This document shows, piece by piece, positions 12,961-25,089 of a DNA stretch of 64,000 bases (within the stretch, counting starts at the first letter, position 1; the number at the start of each line of letters is the position of its first letter). The position numbers and the translations under genes are program-made. The notes under the pieces were generated by a model. It did not search any database. It had not been told where the DNA came from and was given only the letters and a program-made list of their open reading frames with translations. Source of the DNA: Notamacropus eugenii (taxonomy: Eukaryota > Chordata > Mammalia > Diprotodontia > Macropodidae); contig NC_092878.1 in assembly GCF_028372415.1 (NCBI RefSeq), forward strand, positions 134,058,750-134,122,749. Direction: 5' to 3'.

Positions 12961-13069
12961 TTCAACATTTTTCAGTTTTTATTTACTCCATTAAATAGTT
13001 GTGTCACCTGTCTCTGCAGTTCATCGGATTCAACTGGAGCTTTAAAATTGAAAGTGACTTGAAACTTTC

Positions 13070-13172
13070 TAGTATAACGCCCTAATGCCCAGAGCAGTAA
13101 AATTACTTGTCCAAGCTCCTATAAATGTCAGGGGTAGGATTTGAACCCAGGTCCTGTCACTTCATCAGCAGT
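13070..13172 (-). mobile_element. CORE-SINE fragment, split by the RPL24 retrocopy
   Basis: The plus strand contains 'gtaggatttgaacccaggtc', the reverse complement of a SINE B-box region, preceded by a diverged 'gcagtaaaattacttgtcc' core. The RPL24 insertion lies at its tRNA-side end. Confidence 0.55.
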
Positions 13173-13186
13173 ACTCCTTTCATTTT

Positions 13187-13753
13187 TTTTTCTTTTTGCT
13201 TTAAATTTTATTTTACTTAATCCAATTCAATAGACAATTAATGTTTTCCACCAACTCATGGCATAGAAATTTTCATAGACCTCACAATTTTTCGTTTAGG
13301 TGCTGCCTTTGTAGGAGCCTTAGCAGCAGATGCAGCTGTCTTCTTAGTTGCTTGCTTTGCTTTTTTTGCTTGCTTGGCAGTCCTGATGGCCTGTTCTCTT
13401 TGGGCCTTCTGAACTTTAGGTTTATGGTTCCTCTTGGCCATTATATCAGCAAGAGAAGCCCCAGTAAAGGCCCTGTGGAATTTGCCATCCCAGCAAGTTC
13501 TTTTCTTTTGAATCTCTTCTGACTGTCTCTACTTGTGTTTTCTTCTATACAGAACAGTCCAATTGATTGCCAAGGGTTTCCTCTTTGAAAGGAATGCAGA
13601 CTCGTATTTTGCCTTCAAACATTGGAAAACCTTCCTGTCTGTGCGGGCATAGTGTCTCCCCTGACCTGGGTGGATCTTGTACCCACTGAAGCTGTACAGC
13701 TTGACCTTCATGGCAGCAAGCAGGAGGAAGATGGAGAAGAGAAAGAGAAAACT
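13187..13753 (-). pseudogene. RPL24: Processed pseudogene of ribosomal protein L24 (eL24)
   Basis: An intronless copy of the large-subunit ribosomal protein eL24 mRNA on the minus strand. The reading frame starts at 13711 and stays in one frame to a terminal stop at 13238-13240, giving 157 codons, the usual RPL24 length. There are no indels. It begins [20 protein letters not shown] and retains the [26 protein letters not shown] and [10 protein letters not shown] stretches. Two premature stops interrupt it: TAG at codon 61 (13529-13531) and TGA at codon 152 (13256-13258), the latter at a normally Arg position. An AATAAA signal lies near 13207-13212 and an A-rich tail follows (T-tract at 13183-13191). 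A perfect 14-bp repeat, actcctttcatttt, flanks it (13173-13186 and 13754-13767). These are the marks of LINE-mediated retrocopying. It is not expected to make functional protein. Confidence 0.95.
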
Positions 13754-13767
13754 ACTCCTTTCATTTT

Positions 13768-14416
13768 CAGAGCTGTTCAAACAGAAACTGTGCAACCACT
13801 GGAGATGATTATTTCCCTGAGGATTTATTCCCTTCCCAAGTGGTTATACTGAGGTTTCTTTTAACTCTGAAATTCTATTGTGTGTAATAATTATCCAAGC
13901 AAATTTAGTCTACTTCCAATTTATAAGAATAAATTCAAATGGAAGACAATGAATAAAGATTACTGTTTTCACCTGAATGAAAAAAAAAATGTTTTTTTTC
14001 CTTGACAACACAAATGAAGGTGATTGTACTCATGAGACCAGGGCAGAGGTCTTTGTTTACAGACCTGTAGAGTTTCATGGATGACAGTGTTGATTTGCAC
14101 CGAAGTATGAGTACAAAATGGTTTAGAAAAATCTAAACAAGAAATACCTCTGGAGAAAGTATGAGAATTTTGAAGCTTTCTTTCAAGTTCTTGCCTTTTG
14201 AGTTATGCCTCTATGAAGTTTTGGGAGCAAACAAAACATATTTTATGTCTGTTGTGTGTTTTTAATTAGTCCTAGCTTAAAGACATCTTTGAAAGATAGC
14301 TAATGTACATAAATACTTTGGCATAAATACCATGAAAGGAGTAGACTAATGGAGCTGATTAAACTCCAGAAGCAGTTAAAGGAATCAAGCCTGAATTTTC
14401 CATTATAAATATCTGT
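13768..14416. other. Unassigned intergenic DNA
   Basis: No gene or repeat recognised downstream of the RPL24 retrocopy. Confidence 0.4.
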
Positions 14417-14474
14417 GGGCAGTTAGCTCTGTTTATTACACCACAGTGTTAATGAATGTAAAGTTGCAGATCCT
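14417..14474 (+). pseudogene. tRNA-Ile(AAU)-like relic
   Basis: The stretch 'gggcagttagctctgtttat' then 'ccacagtgttaatgaatgta' aligns by eye with the D-arm, anticodon arm (AAT at the anticodon position) and start of the T-arm of vertebrate tRNA-Ile-AAU. The T-arm is damaged and the acceptor stem does not pair, so it is not functional. It could equally be the head of a tRNA-derived SINE. Confidence 0.3.
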
Positions 14475-15090
14475 TTTCCCTTCCACCTCAGTTAGCTTAT
14501 CTCTGTTCCCTAGCCTGGAAATCTTTAAGGGGGTGGAAGTGAGAAAGTGTGGGTAGTTCAATTGTGGATGCCCAACTGACAAGTGCTCAGTTGCCTTATC
14601 TTTATAAGACTACAAATGATCATTATAAAATTCAGGCAGAAATGGAATGGAAAAAATAAGCATTCTCATATTTATATAATATCTTAATGGTAATAGCTTA
14701 TAATGAATCATGAAATAAGTCACTAGATCATGTGGTGTCTTAGAATAGAAAAAAAATCACAGTTTGGACATTCCATTATATTTGGGGGATAATTTAGCTC
14801 ATAAAATAATTCCATTATAAGTTTTGATACTTTGGAAGCTGTGTTTCCATTTTCATTTTTGTTTGCTTCAACAGTAATAAATGAACTGGAAATCATTAAC
14901 AAAGCCCAGAGATCTACAGTAGTTCCTGAACCCAGCAGGTACCCCATTAAATTCAGAGAGCTGTCAGTCACTTTCAGGATATCTGACCAGCACCTTCAGT
15001 GAATCATGGCAGTCAAACCAAAATCCATCATGACTTCTGTGGACTGAGTGCATAACACAATGAACTATGAGACTTTGAGAGTCATGTCAA
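14475..15090. other. Unassigned intergenic DNA
   Basis: Nothing recognised. An 82-codon minus-strand open frame (14723-14971) has no domain features. Confidence 0.4.
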
Positions 15091-15094
15091 TTAA

Positions 15095-15560
15095 ATTCTC
15101 AAATATTTATTGGATCACTGCTGCACTGAAGACACAGTGATGGGACCTTTACAGAATATCAAGATGTATAAAACATGTTATCTGTTCTTATTCAGCTCAT
15201 AAGTTAACCTAGGAGACATTACGAAGCACATATAAAAATAACAATATAATCTGAATGTGAAAGAAAGGAGGACGGCCTTTTTGTTTAGTGCAGAGAAAAA
15301 TCACCTCTCTGGATAAATAAGATAAGCCTTTGTCAAGGAAACAGTACCTAAACTGGGCCTTGAAGTAATGGTAAGATCTGAACAGGTCTAGAAACTCTAG
15401 GTTGAGTGGATTATATGAGCAAAGGTCAGGATGCAAGAATCTATGGGAAGTAAGAGGAAAATAAGTTATTCCATTGGACTGAAGAAACAGAGTAACATCA
15501 TAAAAATGAGTGTAAGAACTAGTGGCAGTCCAGGATTAAACTCTCACTTACTATCCTGAT
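15095..15560 (-). mobile_element. L2 LINE 3' region
   Basis: Starts with 'caaatatttattggatcact' and 'gacacagtgatgggaccttt', runs through 'aactgggccttgaagtaatg' and 'gcaaaggtcaggatgcaag'. This is the order expected for the reverse complement of an L2 3' region and its upstream part. No open frame is preserved. Confidence 0.5.
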
Positions 15561-15589
15561 GATTAGGGGCACATAACAGTCAGGATTTA

Positions 15590-15665
15590 GAGTTGAAAAG
15601 GTCCTTAAAGACCATGTCATCCAGTGCTTATCGGTGGTATATGAGATATTTTGAGCTGTGGTTTT
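15590..15665 (-). mobile_element. Ther/MIR-type SINE tail fragment
   Basis: 'gagttgaaaaggtccttaaa' then 'gaccatgtcatccagtgc' is the reverse complement of the 'ggtcccttccagctctaaat' tail seen in Ther-type CORE-SINEs, also present in sense at about 18530. Confidence 0.45.
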
Positions 15666-15897
15666 CTACTACACCAACTCTCAACCAGATTTTCAATGTC
15701 CTTTGTGGTAGAAACAGTAGAAACAGGTCTCAATTGTACTGAAATATAAATATAGTCCCATTTACAAAGACAAGTAAGACTAGGCCTGGTTATCCCACAA
15801 GGAGAAATATACCTAATGGAGAAAGTAGCTCTTATCTATCAAATCCAGATTTCAAACATATCCTTATTAAGAGGTGAAGATAAGGCATTCTATCAGA

Positions 15898-15995
15898 ATA
15901 TAATATATATGCACATATATATATATACACATATTTATACATGTGTATGAATATTTGTATATACACATATATGTGTGTATGTCTGCATATATATT
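15898..15995. repeat. Alternating TA/CA-rich low-complexity tract
   Basis: Imperfect alternating purine-pyrimidine sequence (TATA, CATA and GTGTA units). Confidence 0.85.
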
Positions 15996-16084
15996 TTTCA
16001 ATATAAACTGTACCAGATCCAAATGCTGCAAAGTTCAATGTGAGATGTACTAATCACTCTGCTTCAGTATGCATAATTCCAGAA

Positions 16085-16155
16085 TCACAAACTCAAAATT
16101 ACAGGCTTAGAGGATAGTTTGGTGGTCATCTTGTCCGAATCATACCCCAAAGTTA
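16085..16155 (-). mobile_element. Ther/MIR-type SINE tail fragment
   Basis: 'attacaggcttagaggatag' then 'gtggtcatcttgtccgaa' resembles the reverse complement of a Ther-type CORE-SINE tail. Confidence 0.35.
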
Positions 16156-16377
16156 TCCCTAACTTGAACATCCTTGACAAATTGTCTTCTAATCCCAATA
16201 CGAGGTCTATCAATAAAAGGTAAAAAATCAGCTACCAAGGTGATAGACATTTCAATTTTTAAACAAATCAAATTGCTAGGCAATTATTTTGAGTGCCATG
16301 GGTATGTGCATCACTGTGTATCACCACCCTCCTCTCAAACTGATGAGATATTTGGGGAAAATTAGAGCTAAAAGGGA

Positions 16378-16478
16378 AAGGAATAAGCATTTACATAGAA
16401 TTATGTGCCAAACATTTTACAAATATTTTCTCATTTGATCCTCCAGCAAACTGAACTTTATGGTATATTTTAAATGAG
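16378..16478 (-). mobile_element. MIR-type SINE fragment
   Basis: 'ttacaaatattttctcattt' followed by 'gatcctccagcaaactgaac' resembles the reverse complement of MIR ('...ctcatttgatcctcacaaca...'). Confidence 0.45.
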
Positions 16479-16484
16479 TAAGGT

Positions 16485-17085
16485 AAAAATTATATATTTC
16501 TCACCACCACATGAAATGTTTTTGAAAAGCTGACCTTTTATTAGAGAACGTACATATTGCAAATAAGTGTAAAAAGGAAGAAATAGTAAACACAACTAGT
16601 ACAGATCATACTATAATAAAAACTGCAATCGGTTCAGAGAGCACAAATAAAAGGCCTAACTACAAAGAGACTTAGCAAATAATGAGTCATCAAAGAGACT
16701 TAGCAAAAACCAAAATAATGAATGGTCAGCGAATAAAGCAGAAAAACAATGAACAATTATGTGAAAGAATGAAAATAATGAGTCATCATACTAAATTTTT
16801 AGGGATGCAACTAGTGCAGCTATCAGGGAGAAAATCATTCCCCTAAAAACACTTTACAAAATAGAAAAGCAGAGGACTCTTGGACTGAATATGTATTTTT
16901 CAAATTAGAAATCTGACAAATCAAAAATAAGTTAAAAAGGAAAGAAATTCAAATTTAAGCAGAAATAGAAAAAAATTGAAACAGAAAGACAATACAATGA
17001 AAAAAACTGAAAAGTGAGTCTTTGGAAAAATAGCAAAATTAATAAGAATTCAACCAAACTGATTCAAAAGAAAAGGGCAGGAATT
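16485..17085 (+). mobile_element. LINE-1 ORF2 internal fragment
   Basis: Sense-strand A-rich sequence with the L1 ORF2 interdomain layout. A 'ggatgcaactagtgcagcta...gagaaaatcattcccct' block is followed by 'gaaaaatagcaaaattaata', and the frame then reads roughly SLWKNSKINK, where L1 has a Trp-Phe-Glu-Lys-Ile-Asn-Lys-like motif. Stops occur throughout. An internal repeat of 'aaagagacttagcaaa' (16665 and 16692) points to a small local duplication. Identification is by resemblance only. Confidence 0.5.
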
Positions 17086-17089
17086 TTTG

Positions 17090-17925
17090 TTTCCACTGTT
17101 TTTTTTCCCTAATATATGACTGAATTGTTGGCCTTTTTCAGCTGGTTTTGCCCTCTGGGGTCAAACAAGGGGAAAAAACAGGGGAAAAATATTCTCCTTG
17201 GGGACCAGTCAGATACCTGACGATGGCATTATCTCCCTGTGTGTCTTCTCCGGGATAAATGAGCATTCTCATTTTGTTCAACTGGAATCAAAGACTTTAA
17301 CCATGATGGTAACCCACCTAGCAGTGCTTTCCAGCTTTTCACAAGGCCATGGTAATTCAGGTATGATCATAATACATTGAGAATCTTCAGTGTAGGGGAA
17401 CTCTAATGTCTCATGGTTTTGTGTTGATTCCTACTAGTTGGAGGGGGCATATATCCTCTAAATATTTAGAAACATGAATTAGAAACACAAACAAAGCTCA
17501 ACAAATATTTTTAAGTACTTCATTTGTGAACAGTGTGCTAGACACCGGGTCTAGACAGACAAGAATCTATAGACTATTATAATGTGAATCAGAGTCAATG
17601 GAAAATCTAGCCCAACTAAGAGCCAAAAAGCTTCTAAATCTCCATTTAATACCCCCACCCACTCATAGTTATGTTTCATGGAATATCTACACTGAAACAA
17701 CCAGGCTTTCCCATTGAATCATGTGCTGTTCATACATATCTACTTTTAAGTTCTAGCTGTCATCATTTATTTACTTAGAATGATAAGGATATAAATAGCT
17801 TATATTTGTAGTAGAGGTGAACTCAAGAGAGCTCATATCATGTATGAACTTACAGAATACATCCCATAGAGAGTACAATGATTGCTCCCATCAGCAACTT
17901 TTAGGGACATGTGGCTTATTTGTTT
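17090..17925. other. Unassigned intergenic DNA
   Basis: No repeat family or gene recognised. A 60-codon frame at 17198-17380 (+) has no supporting features. Confidence 0.4.
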
Positions 17926-18405
17926 TTAAATGTAATTTATTTATTTTGAGACTTTAACAGTTATTTCCACAAGATTTTGAATTCCGAATTTTGTCCCCAT
18001 CTCTCCCCTTCTTCCATGCCAGGATGGCTTGCACCCTAGCTACCCCAATCTGTCCTCCTTTCTATCACCCCTTTCTACTATCCCCCTACCTTCTATTTCC
18101 TTGTAGGGCAAGATAGATATCTATACCCCATTACCTATATAATTTATTTCCCAGATGCATGCAAAAACAATTTTTAGCATTAATTTTTAAAGCTTTGAGT
18201 ACCACATTCTCTCCCTTCCTCCCTCCCTCCCTACCCTCATTGAGAAAATGAGCAATTCAATATAGGTCATATATGTGCAGTCACGTAAAACACTTCTATA
18301 ACAGTTATATTGTGAAAGACTAACCATGTTTCCCTCTATCCTGTACTGCCCTCCATTTATTCCATTCTCTCCCTTGACCTGTCCCCCCACAATAAAACAA
18401 GACAA
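17926..18405 (-). mobile_element. HAL1 3' UTR fragment, 5'-truncated
   Basis: The plus strand shows the reverse complement of the HAL1 3' UTR: 'aagattttgaattccgaatt', 'gtagggcaagatagatatct' and 'gagcaattcaatataggtca'. The same blocks occur in the copies at 26.6, 28.5, 45.5 and 49 kb. It keeps the 3' part only, as usual for 5'-truncated insertions. Confidence 0.8.
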
Positions 18406-18434
18406 TGTTCATTCATGAGCTAATCCTATCCTTT

Positions 18435-18555
18435 AATTTTTTGTGACCTTGGGAAAGTCACTTAACCTTGCTGAGACTCAGTTTCTAAATATAATGAGGC
18501 ATTAGACTAGCTGACCATTAAGGTGCCTTCCACCTTTAAATATATAATCCTAAAA
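18435..18555 (+). mobile_element. Ther-type CORE-SINE, 3' half
   Basis: 'gtgaccttgggaaagtcact', 'gctgagactcagtttctaaa' and 'ggtgccttccacctttaaat' in order give the CORE plus tail of a Ther/MIR SINE. Confidence 0.75.
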
Positions 18556-18559
18556 AGTT

Positions 18560-19550
18560 CTTTTTGTTTTGCTGAGCTCAAAGAAAGCCTTTTTGTTTCC
18601 TTTGAAAATAATTTCGGGGGCTTAAAGGTAGAAAGAGGGGGGAAATGGCATTTCCCCAAATTAAAGTCTTAGATGCTACCCTTGAACCTGGGAAAATCTT
18701 GTTAAGTCAGTCTTTTCCAATGTTTGCCTATTTCTGGTTTCCTTTTCTGTATTTCCTGAAGGTTATAGGCAATATTTCCCCTTAAATGGAAATAGCACAA
18801 TCAGAACTATTACTCTAGACAAAATTTATTGGAAAACTCATTAAAAATAAAGGACTTCTTGGTTGATTTCTCACTGCTAATTATGTTGCATCTCTTTTGA
18901 ACAAAAAAAATCCCTTTAATTATAGGTAAACTACACTGGTGAGAATATATTGTATCATAGCATTGAGGAGGCAGATGAACCATATTATTGTCATTATTTT
19001 CAGTAATATTAAGTAAATAAAGATTAGAGATAAAGTTCTCCTTAATTTATTCACTACCCCCCTCCCCTACACTGTATGTCAGTGTTTTCATTTGAAATAT
19101 ACTTTCTTATTTACTCCCCCCAATATACTTCAAATAAAACATGTCTGTTAGGAAACAGTTTCCATTTTTCTTAAATTATTCAAGCATTTAAAAAAATGCT
19201 TTTTGTCTCTTTCCCTCATATCTAGGTTATTTTTCAATGAATTTATTTATTTGAAAGTTTATAGAATTGAAGTAAACAAAGCAAATAGTGTTTACACTGA
19301 TGAGAAACTTAGATTCATGATTTGCTGTGTCTTCTGCATAAACAGACCTTTGGATTTAATGGTTGCGATTTACTCTGGCCCAAAATTTCCCTATCCCAAT
19401 GCAGGCGAATTTATGACAAGATTCTCTAACCTTAGCTCACCTTGTTTTCCTTCTAACAGAAGGACAATACCTAGGTCTGTATTCAAAGCCTCCATACATT
19501 GGCTGTGTCTTCCAGTTCTTGGACACAACTGCATATTTTTCAAGAACACA
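18560..19550. other. Unassigned intergenic DNA with one 132-codon open frame
   Basis: A plus-strand frame (19203-19601) starts in unassigned sequence and runs into the L2 fragment after it. I recognise no domain, signal peptide or splice context, and reading into a repeat argues against a real protein. It is the longest frame in the window that is neither low-complexity nor in a known element. Confidence 0.4.
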
Positions 19551-19554
19551 AAGT

Positions 19555-20800
19555 TACCTTATTCAAATTCATCCATTCAGCTAGCATTTAGTAAGTGTTG
19601 ACTGTAATCTCTGAGTTAGATACTAAGGACGCAAAGAAAGCATCAAACAGTCCTTGCCCTCTAAGAGCTCACTTCACACTGAGTGAACATATGTCTTCAG
19701 ATAAACAAATATAAAATATATACAAGAAAACACAAAATCATGGCTGGGATTTGAGAATGAGGTGGATAATAATAGCTGAGTGAATCAGAGAATGCTTCTT
19801 GTAGGTAGTGGAATATACTATGAAACCTGGATGAACGAAGAGTTCCAAATGATGGAACTGAGGAGTTAGAACATTCCAGCCATGATGAGGGAAGCCTATG
19901 CAAAATCTTGGAGGGAGAAACTGAGATGTTATACATGAGATGCAGCAAGTAAGTCAGTTTGACTAAAGTATAGATTGTAAGAGGGGAAATCATGTGCACA
20001 CAGACTGGAAAGATGGGCTTTTCCAGACTTTGAGGACTTTAAATGACATAGGAGTTTGTATTTTAAACTGCAGGTAATAGGTTTCAGGTAATAATTATAG
20101 GTAACAAAGTTTCATTAGTAAAAGATTAAAATAGATCATGCGAATCTGTTAATAGGATACATTAAAGAGGGAAGAGACTGCATGGCAATCAGAAGGATTT
20201 TGCAATATTTCAGGCAGGAGTTAATAAGGAACAAACTAAATGCTTGTGGTGTGAGCACAAATGAAGGGTCTCATGCAAAATATGTCATGAAATTAGAATT
20301 CACACAATTTGGAAATTCGTGATCTATAAGGGAGAGGGGTGTGAATGATAAGGACTCTTAAAAGAAATTAAGATATTAAACCTAGTGAAGTGGGAAAAAT
20401 AGGTATATCTTCAACAGAAAAAGGAAAGTTAGGAAGACACAGAGATTTGGAAGTAAAGTGAATGAGTTCTATTTTGGACACATTAAATGTGAGACAGATG
20501 CAAGACTGTATTTCAAAACAGAAAGGAGAATGTGCTGATTTGTGAATTATCCACATAGAGATGAGAGACTAATGAGGGTTAATTAAGTCATGAAGAGGAA
20601 AAAGAGATAAAGGCCAACTGCTGATGTGTCCACCTTAGTGACATGTTCAAAAATCAAACTGAGAAGAGATAAAATAAGAAAGGGCCAGCATGAAAACCCA
20701 GAGACAGACAAATGATGTCTAGGGAGAAAAAGTGGTCATGAATGTCATATGCTACAGAAAAGTAACCAAGATGCAGATAGAAAAAAGTGGTAGAGAAAAA
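19555..20800 (-). mobile_element. L2-like LINE 3' region, extended
   Basis: The start carries 'catttagtaagtgttgactg' and 'agtccttgccctctaagagc' (reverse complement of the L2 3' end). Upstream L2-like blocks follow: 'agttagaacattccagccat', 'aatcttggagggagaaactg', 'aggagtttgtattttaaact' and 'ttctattttggacacattaa'. The far part is assigned only by resemblance. No coding frame survives. Confidence 0.5.
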
Positions 20801-22595
20801 TAGAGTATATTACACAGAGCTATTACAATAGAAAGATTCTGAATTTAGAGTCAGAGAATCTAGGTGTTTAGAGGCATACCTGTGTGTGTATGTATACATA
20901 TATACATGAATTTATAGATACAGGTGCACACATATAGATGCAATGTATATAAATATACACACATAGATACTATGTATTTACATGAGTATAGTCTGCATTT
21001 CCATATGTTCATTCTTTATGATTTAGAAATAAATATGTAAACTTACAGAATTAAATTAACAGAGGATATAGTTCCTGGTACTTAGATATAAGTACCTAGG
21101 GGCTTAACAAATGTTTGGTGACATATCTCAAATTTAAAATTTGGCCTGTTAAAATTATTATAATTATTAAAATTATGATAAGCAACATTTTGTTTAAACT
21201 GATAGTCTGAATTTATTAGTTTTCCAAGTATTTTATTAATTTTAATGAGTGGTTTTGAAGCTTTGATGTCAAAATTGCCACTTTAAAATGGATTCAGAAA
21301 AACTAGTAACTTGTAAATCGCACAGAAAATGAATGACAGTTGAGAATAGGGTCCAACATTTCATTCCCACTTCTTTGTTTGAACAAGCAAGAAAATAGTG
21401 CTTTCATTTTATAAAAATGTGTTTGGTCATTGTCAAGAATATAGTAAGTTTCCACCGTAGAGCAAATGCTTTTTGTTCTTGACATTGCAACTTCACAAGT
21501 GTAAATTCGCTCGAGTGGAAATGAAATGTGCAGATTGCAATATGTTGGAACGATTTCTTCCTTGCTCTAAGTGAAGAATCATTAAGTGGATCCTCAGCAT
21601 ATGCATAATGTTACTGCTGCAAAAGCCATACCATATGCAATCCCATACACACAGACACACAAAGCACTTCTTTGTTAATCATCTGTCAAATGGAATTTCA
21701 CGATACCAAGTGTTCGTTGTTGCAAGACTTGTGACAGCAAAGTATATAGGTGTTTTAATACTTAATCAGAAAAATAAAGGGGTTGTAGCTCAGTAGCACA
21801 CTTTCAGCTTAAAATCTCTGAATATTTATGGGTAAAGTCTTGCATGGATGGATATTTATATCTAATATGCATCCATTTATTTTCAATCCATATTTTCTAT
21901 TGACAATATAAGTTCATCTGAAATATGGACCTTGTAGCTTCTGTGATAACATCATACTCACTCTTTTCTGAGCATTTGTTTTATCTAAATTCAAAAATCA
22001 ATGAATAACATATAATGGGGGATATAGGGTGTTGAAGATGGAGCTAGGAAACAAAGAATAGACACCCTTCATGGGAAAACTCAATGAAATGGAGAAAAAT
22101 GTTAAACCGTTTAAGTTGTTACAATGGTTCCTAGGGGAATATAGGTGTCAGATGTTAGTGAAAGGAAATATATGCTGTAAAGAAGGGTTTCCAGGGCAGG
22201 AAGAACTAACTTCTAATCCAACCTGTTATGACTAATATTATACAGACTTGACTTATAATTAATTCCCAAGAGAATGACAAATGCATCCTTAACAATCATG
22301 TAGATATATATGAATGGAATTTTTAAAAAATAGATCTGTTTTTCCATTTGAATTTTTGTATACATTTTTAGGGTGTGAGAATAGATTACATGAGATATTT
22401 ATTAAGGCTGATTTTTACATAAACAAAATGACTAAAAAGTAGCTTTTAAAATTAAAATGTGTTTGAACTTAATGCACAAAGGTACATATACATAGACAAA
22501 GTAAAAAAAAAAAGAAAAAAGTGGATATGAAAATGTAAATTAATATTATAATATATACAATATAAATTAATATTATATCCAGATTGTTTATTTTA

Positions 22596-22596
<1 letters not shown>
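20801..22596. other. Unassigned intergenic DNA
   Basis: Contains a degenerate TA/CA-rich stretch (about 20881-20990) but no gene or clear repeat family. Confidence 0.4.
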
Positions 22597-22660
<64 letters not shown>

Positions 22661-22674
22661 CATATGTATATATG
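22597..22674. repeat. Compound (CA)n(TA)n microsatellite
   Basis: A CA run passes directly into a TA run with CATA interruptions. Confidence 0.95.
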
Positions 22675-23335
22675 AATTCTCCACATTCAGTGGTGACCTG
22701 AATATCTGTGTTTCCTTCTGTTCTCTTCTGTACATTTTAAAATACAATTTATTTTAAAATTTAAACTTCAGCAATCCTCTTTTCTTTCTTTTTATTGGGC
22801 GGGGGTGGTGAAGGATAGAAGATCCCAATTGCTTGCTTCCTTTTTCCTCTATTTTTCCCTGACCAAGCAATGAAAATTAAAAACACAATCATCATAGCAA
22901 ATAAGCACAGTCTAACAAAACCAATCCATTCATTTTTCATGTCACAAAGGTATGATCTGTCTTGCACTGTGACACCATGAACCTTTAAAAATAACTTTCT
23001 TGTAAGAGTTGAACATTATCTCTTATATGAGAACCTTTGAGAAAAGACAGGATATACGGAGGGGAGCCTCTATCAGAACAAAGATATGCTTCCATGGGCA
23101 CAATGTATTTGGAGAATGTTCATTCTCCATATATTATTGGCTATTGTCTGCTGTGTCCAGTGCTTTTGGTCATGTTGGACCAATGGTTTTTATTGATAAT
23201 TTCTTTGGTCTACCTAAGAGGAATGTCACCACATTAGGATTTTAGAATACCCCCACTAAGGTTAAATGTAAAACATCAGTATCTTCATTTTATGTTACTG
23301 AAGTTAAGACAAATATTTTAATTTGAATTAGACTA
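22675..23335. other. Unassigned intergenic DNA
   Basis: Two overlapping plus-strand frames near 23009-23245 have no recognisable domain. No repeat identified. Confidence 0.4.
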
Positions 23336-23339
23336 AGGT

Positions 23340-23384
23340 AAGAGAGAGAGAGAGGAAGAGGAAGAGGAGAGGGAGAGGGAGACA

Positions 23385-23450
<66 letters not shown>
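23340..23450. repeat. (GA)n polypurine microsatellite
   Basis: Imperfect GA/GGA repeat that becomes a perfect GA run from about 23389. It is all purine on the plus strand apart from one C. Confidence 0.95.
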
Positions 23451-23454
<4 letters not shown>

Positions 23455-24528
23455 GAGTTGAAAATTTTCAATTAGGTGCACATATATGAGGTTCCAAATG
23501 CCTCATGATATTTCTGAAATTTGTTATTCATGAAAAAAATTAAACAGCAGAAAACTTATTATTAAAAAGTAGCAATTATGCTGCTGAAACACTGAAATGA
23601 ACATCCTGTATTTATTACTTTTCTATCCTCCCACTAAATTTTGCCAATTAGATCCAGAAGGTCATAGGAAGACTCAAAGAACATTTATAGGGGTAATTGT
23701 ATCATCAGCAATCCAATTACAGCTAAATGCTTCCGTGATGTTATCATTCTTTGGAGTAGCCTCTGTTCCATGGCTTCATTTAGAAAATAGAGCAGATGCC
23801 ACTCTCCATTATTCCATGTCCCTTTTCTGACCAAGTCTAGAATTCGGTTCAGACATATTATTCAGCCCAGACTAGACTTCTTGGCATTAAACTCCTCAGG
23901 TCAAAGTCACAAACCCCTATTGAGAAAATGTGTAATGTATCAGATATTCATATTATTATTTTTGAATTCTCCATGACAAATCAGTTTTAAAAAAGGAAAA
24001 GCTTAGGCTCTGAACATGATTGTGTAAGGAAAAATATTTAATGAATGATTATCATTTATTAATTCTTGCCAAACATTATTCATGAAATTTCTTTAATTTT
24101 TCTACATTCCACAACAAAGAGAATATAAACATATGCCCCAAAAGATACTGATAGCATAGACATGACTTTATAGAATATTAGACTGATTTACAAATATTTC
24201 TCCTCCAGTAATGAAGTCAATGCATAATGCAAGGAGCTAAGTTTTGTTCCCTCAATGTTCGCTACTCCACTATGATGAAGCAGCCCTTGGTTTTGGTCTT
24301 CTGATGCATAATTGAGATAATGGAACCACAACTATCCCTCTAGTCACAATATGGAAGATGAATAACATTTGAGAGTCACTTTATCACTACATTTTGCTGC
24401 AAAGACATTACATAGATAATGAATCATTGCATCAAGCACTTTTAAAGCATGAATTTTCCATTTTTCTAGTCTTTGAAATAATCCAAACAAAGTAAAACTG
24501 ATAATATAACTACCATTTATATTCCTTA
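23455..24528. other. Unassigned intergenic DNA
   Basis: Nothing recognised in either strand. Confidence 0.4.
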
Positions 24529-24529
24529 A

Positions 24530-24752
24530 AGTCTGAGATCTTTACAAAAATTGCATTTTATTACAACCACTCTGGAGTGTAGATAGAGATTGAGTAAGAT
24601 AAGAGATTTAGATTAAAACTGAGGCATTCTGAGGTTAAGTAATTTGCCCAGTGTCACACAAAAAGTAAGTCTGGGGTAGGATTTGAATTCTGATCTTTCT
24701 GACTCAAGGTCCAGCATGCTCTTCACTGAGTCACCTAGTTGTCTCTAGATTA
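24530..24752 (-). mobile_element. CORE-SINE with tRNA head (Mar/Ther type), near full length
   Basis: In the plus strand: 'ctgaggcattctgaggttaa', 'tttgcccagtgtcacacaaa', 'taggatttgaattctgatct', then 'gagtcacctagttgtctct'. Read on the minus strand this is a tRNA-like head with A and B boxes, then the CORE and tail, close to the marsupial Mar/Ther CORE-SINE layout. Confidence 0.75.
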
Positions 24753-25089
24753 TAAGCATAGATTCAGAAATTGTATCATTAAGAAGTCCAATTTCAAGAA
24801 AAAAATATGTGCATGACACCAAGATGTCTGTTCCCTGAAACCCAGACTAAGATTCTTACTTTGCTGTACCTTTCAAAGTTTCAGTCAGTTTCTAAAAAAT
24901 TCCTCTGGAATAATGCTTCATGTAATATCAAATAATCTCTCTCAAGATGTAAAAAGGTAATTGTTTATAATCAATTTAAATGTAAAGCTTAACCGCATAA
25001 TTTAAAAATAAGTGAAAGATGTGGACTATGTCTAAATATGTAAGGCATATAATTGACAATCCAAACATCATGTATTTACTCATCAGTTC

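Noticed and set aside
19203-19601. 132-codon plus-strand frame as a novel gene
   Set aside because: Its 3' end runs into an L2 fragment and it shows no domain, homology or gene context that I can recognise.
21779-21806. Sequence like the first 25-28 bases of tRNA-Ala (ggggttgtagctcagtagca)
   Set aside because: Only the D-arm side is present. There is no anticodon arm or B box, so chance or a trivial remnant is likelier than an RNA gene.
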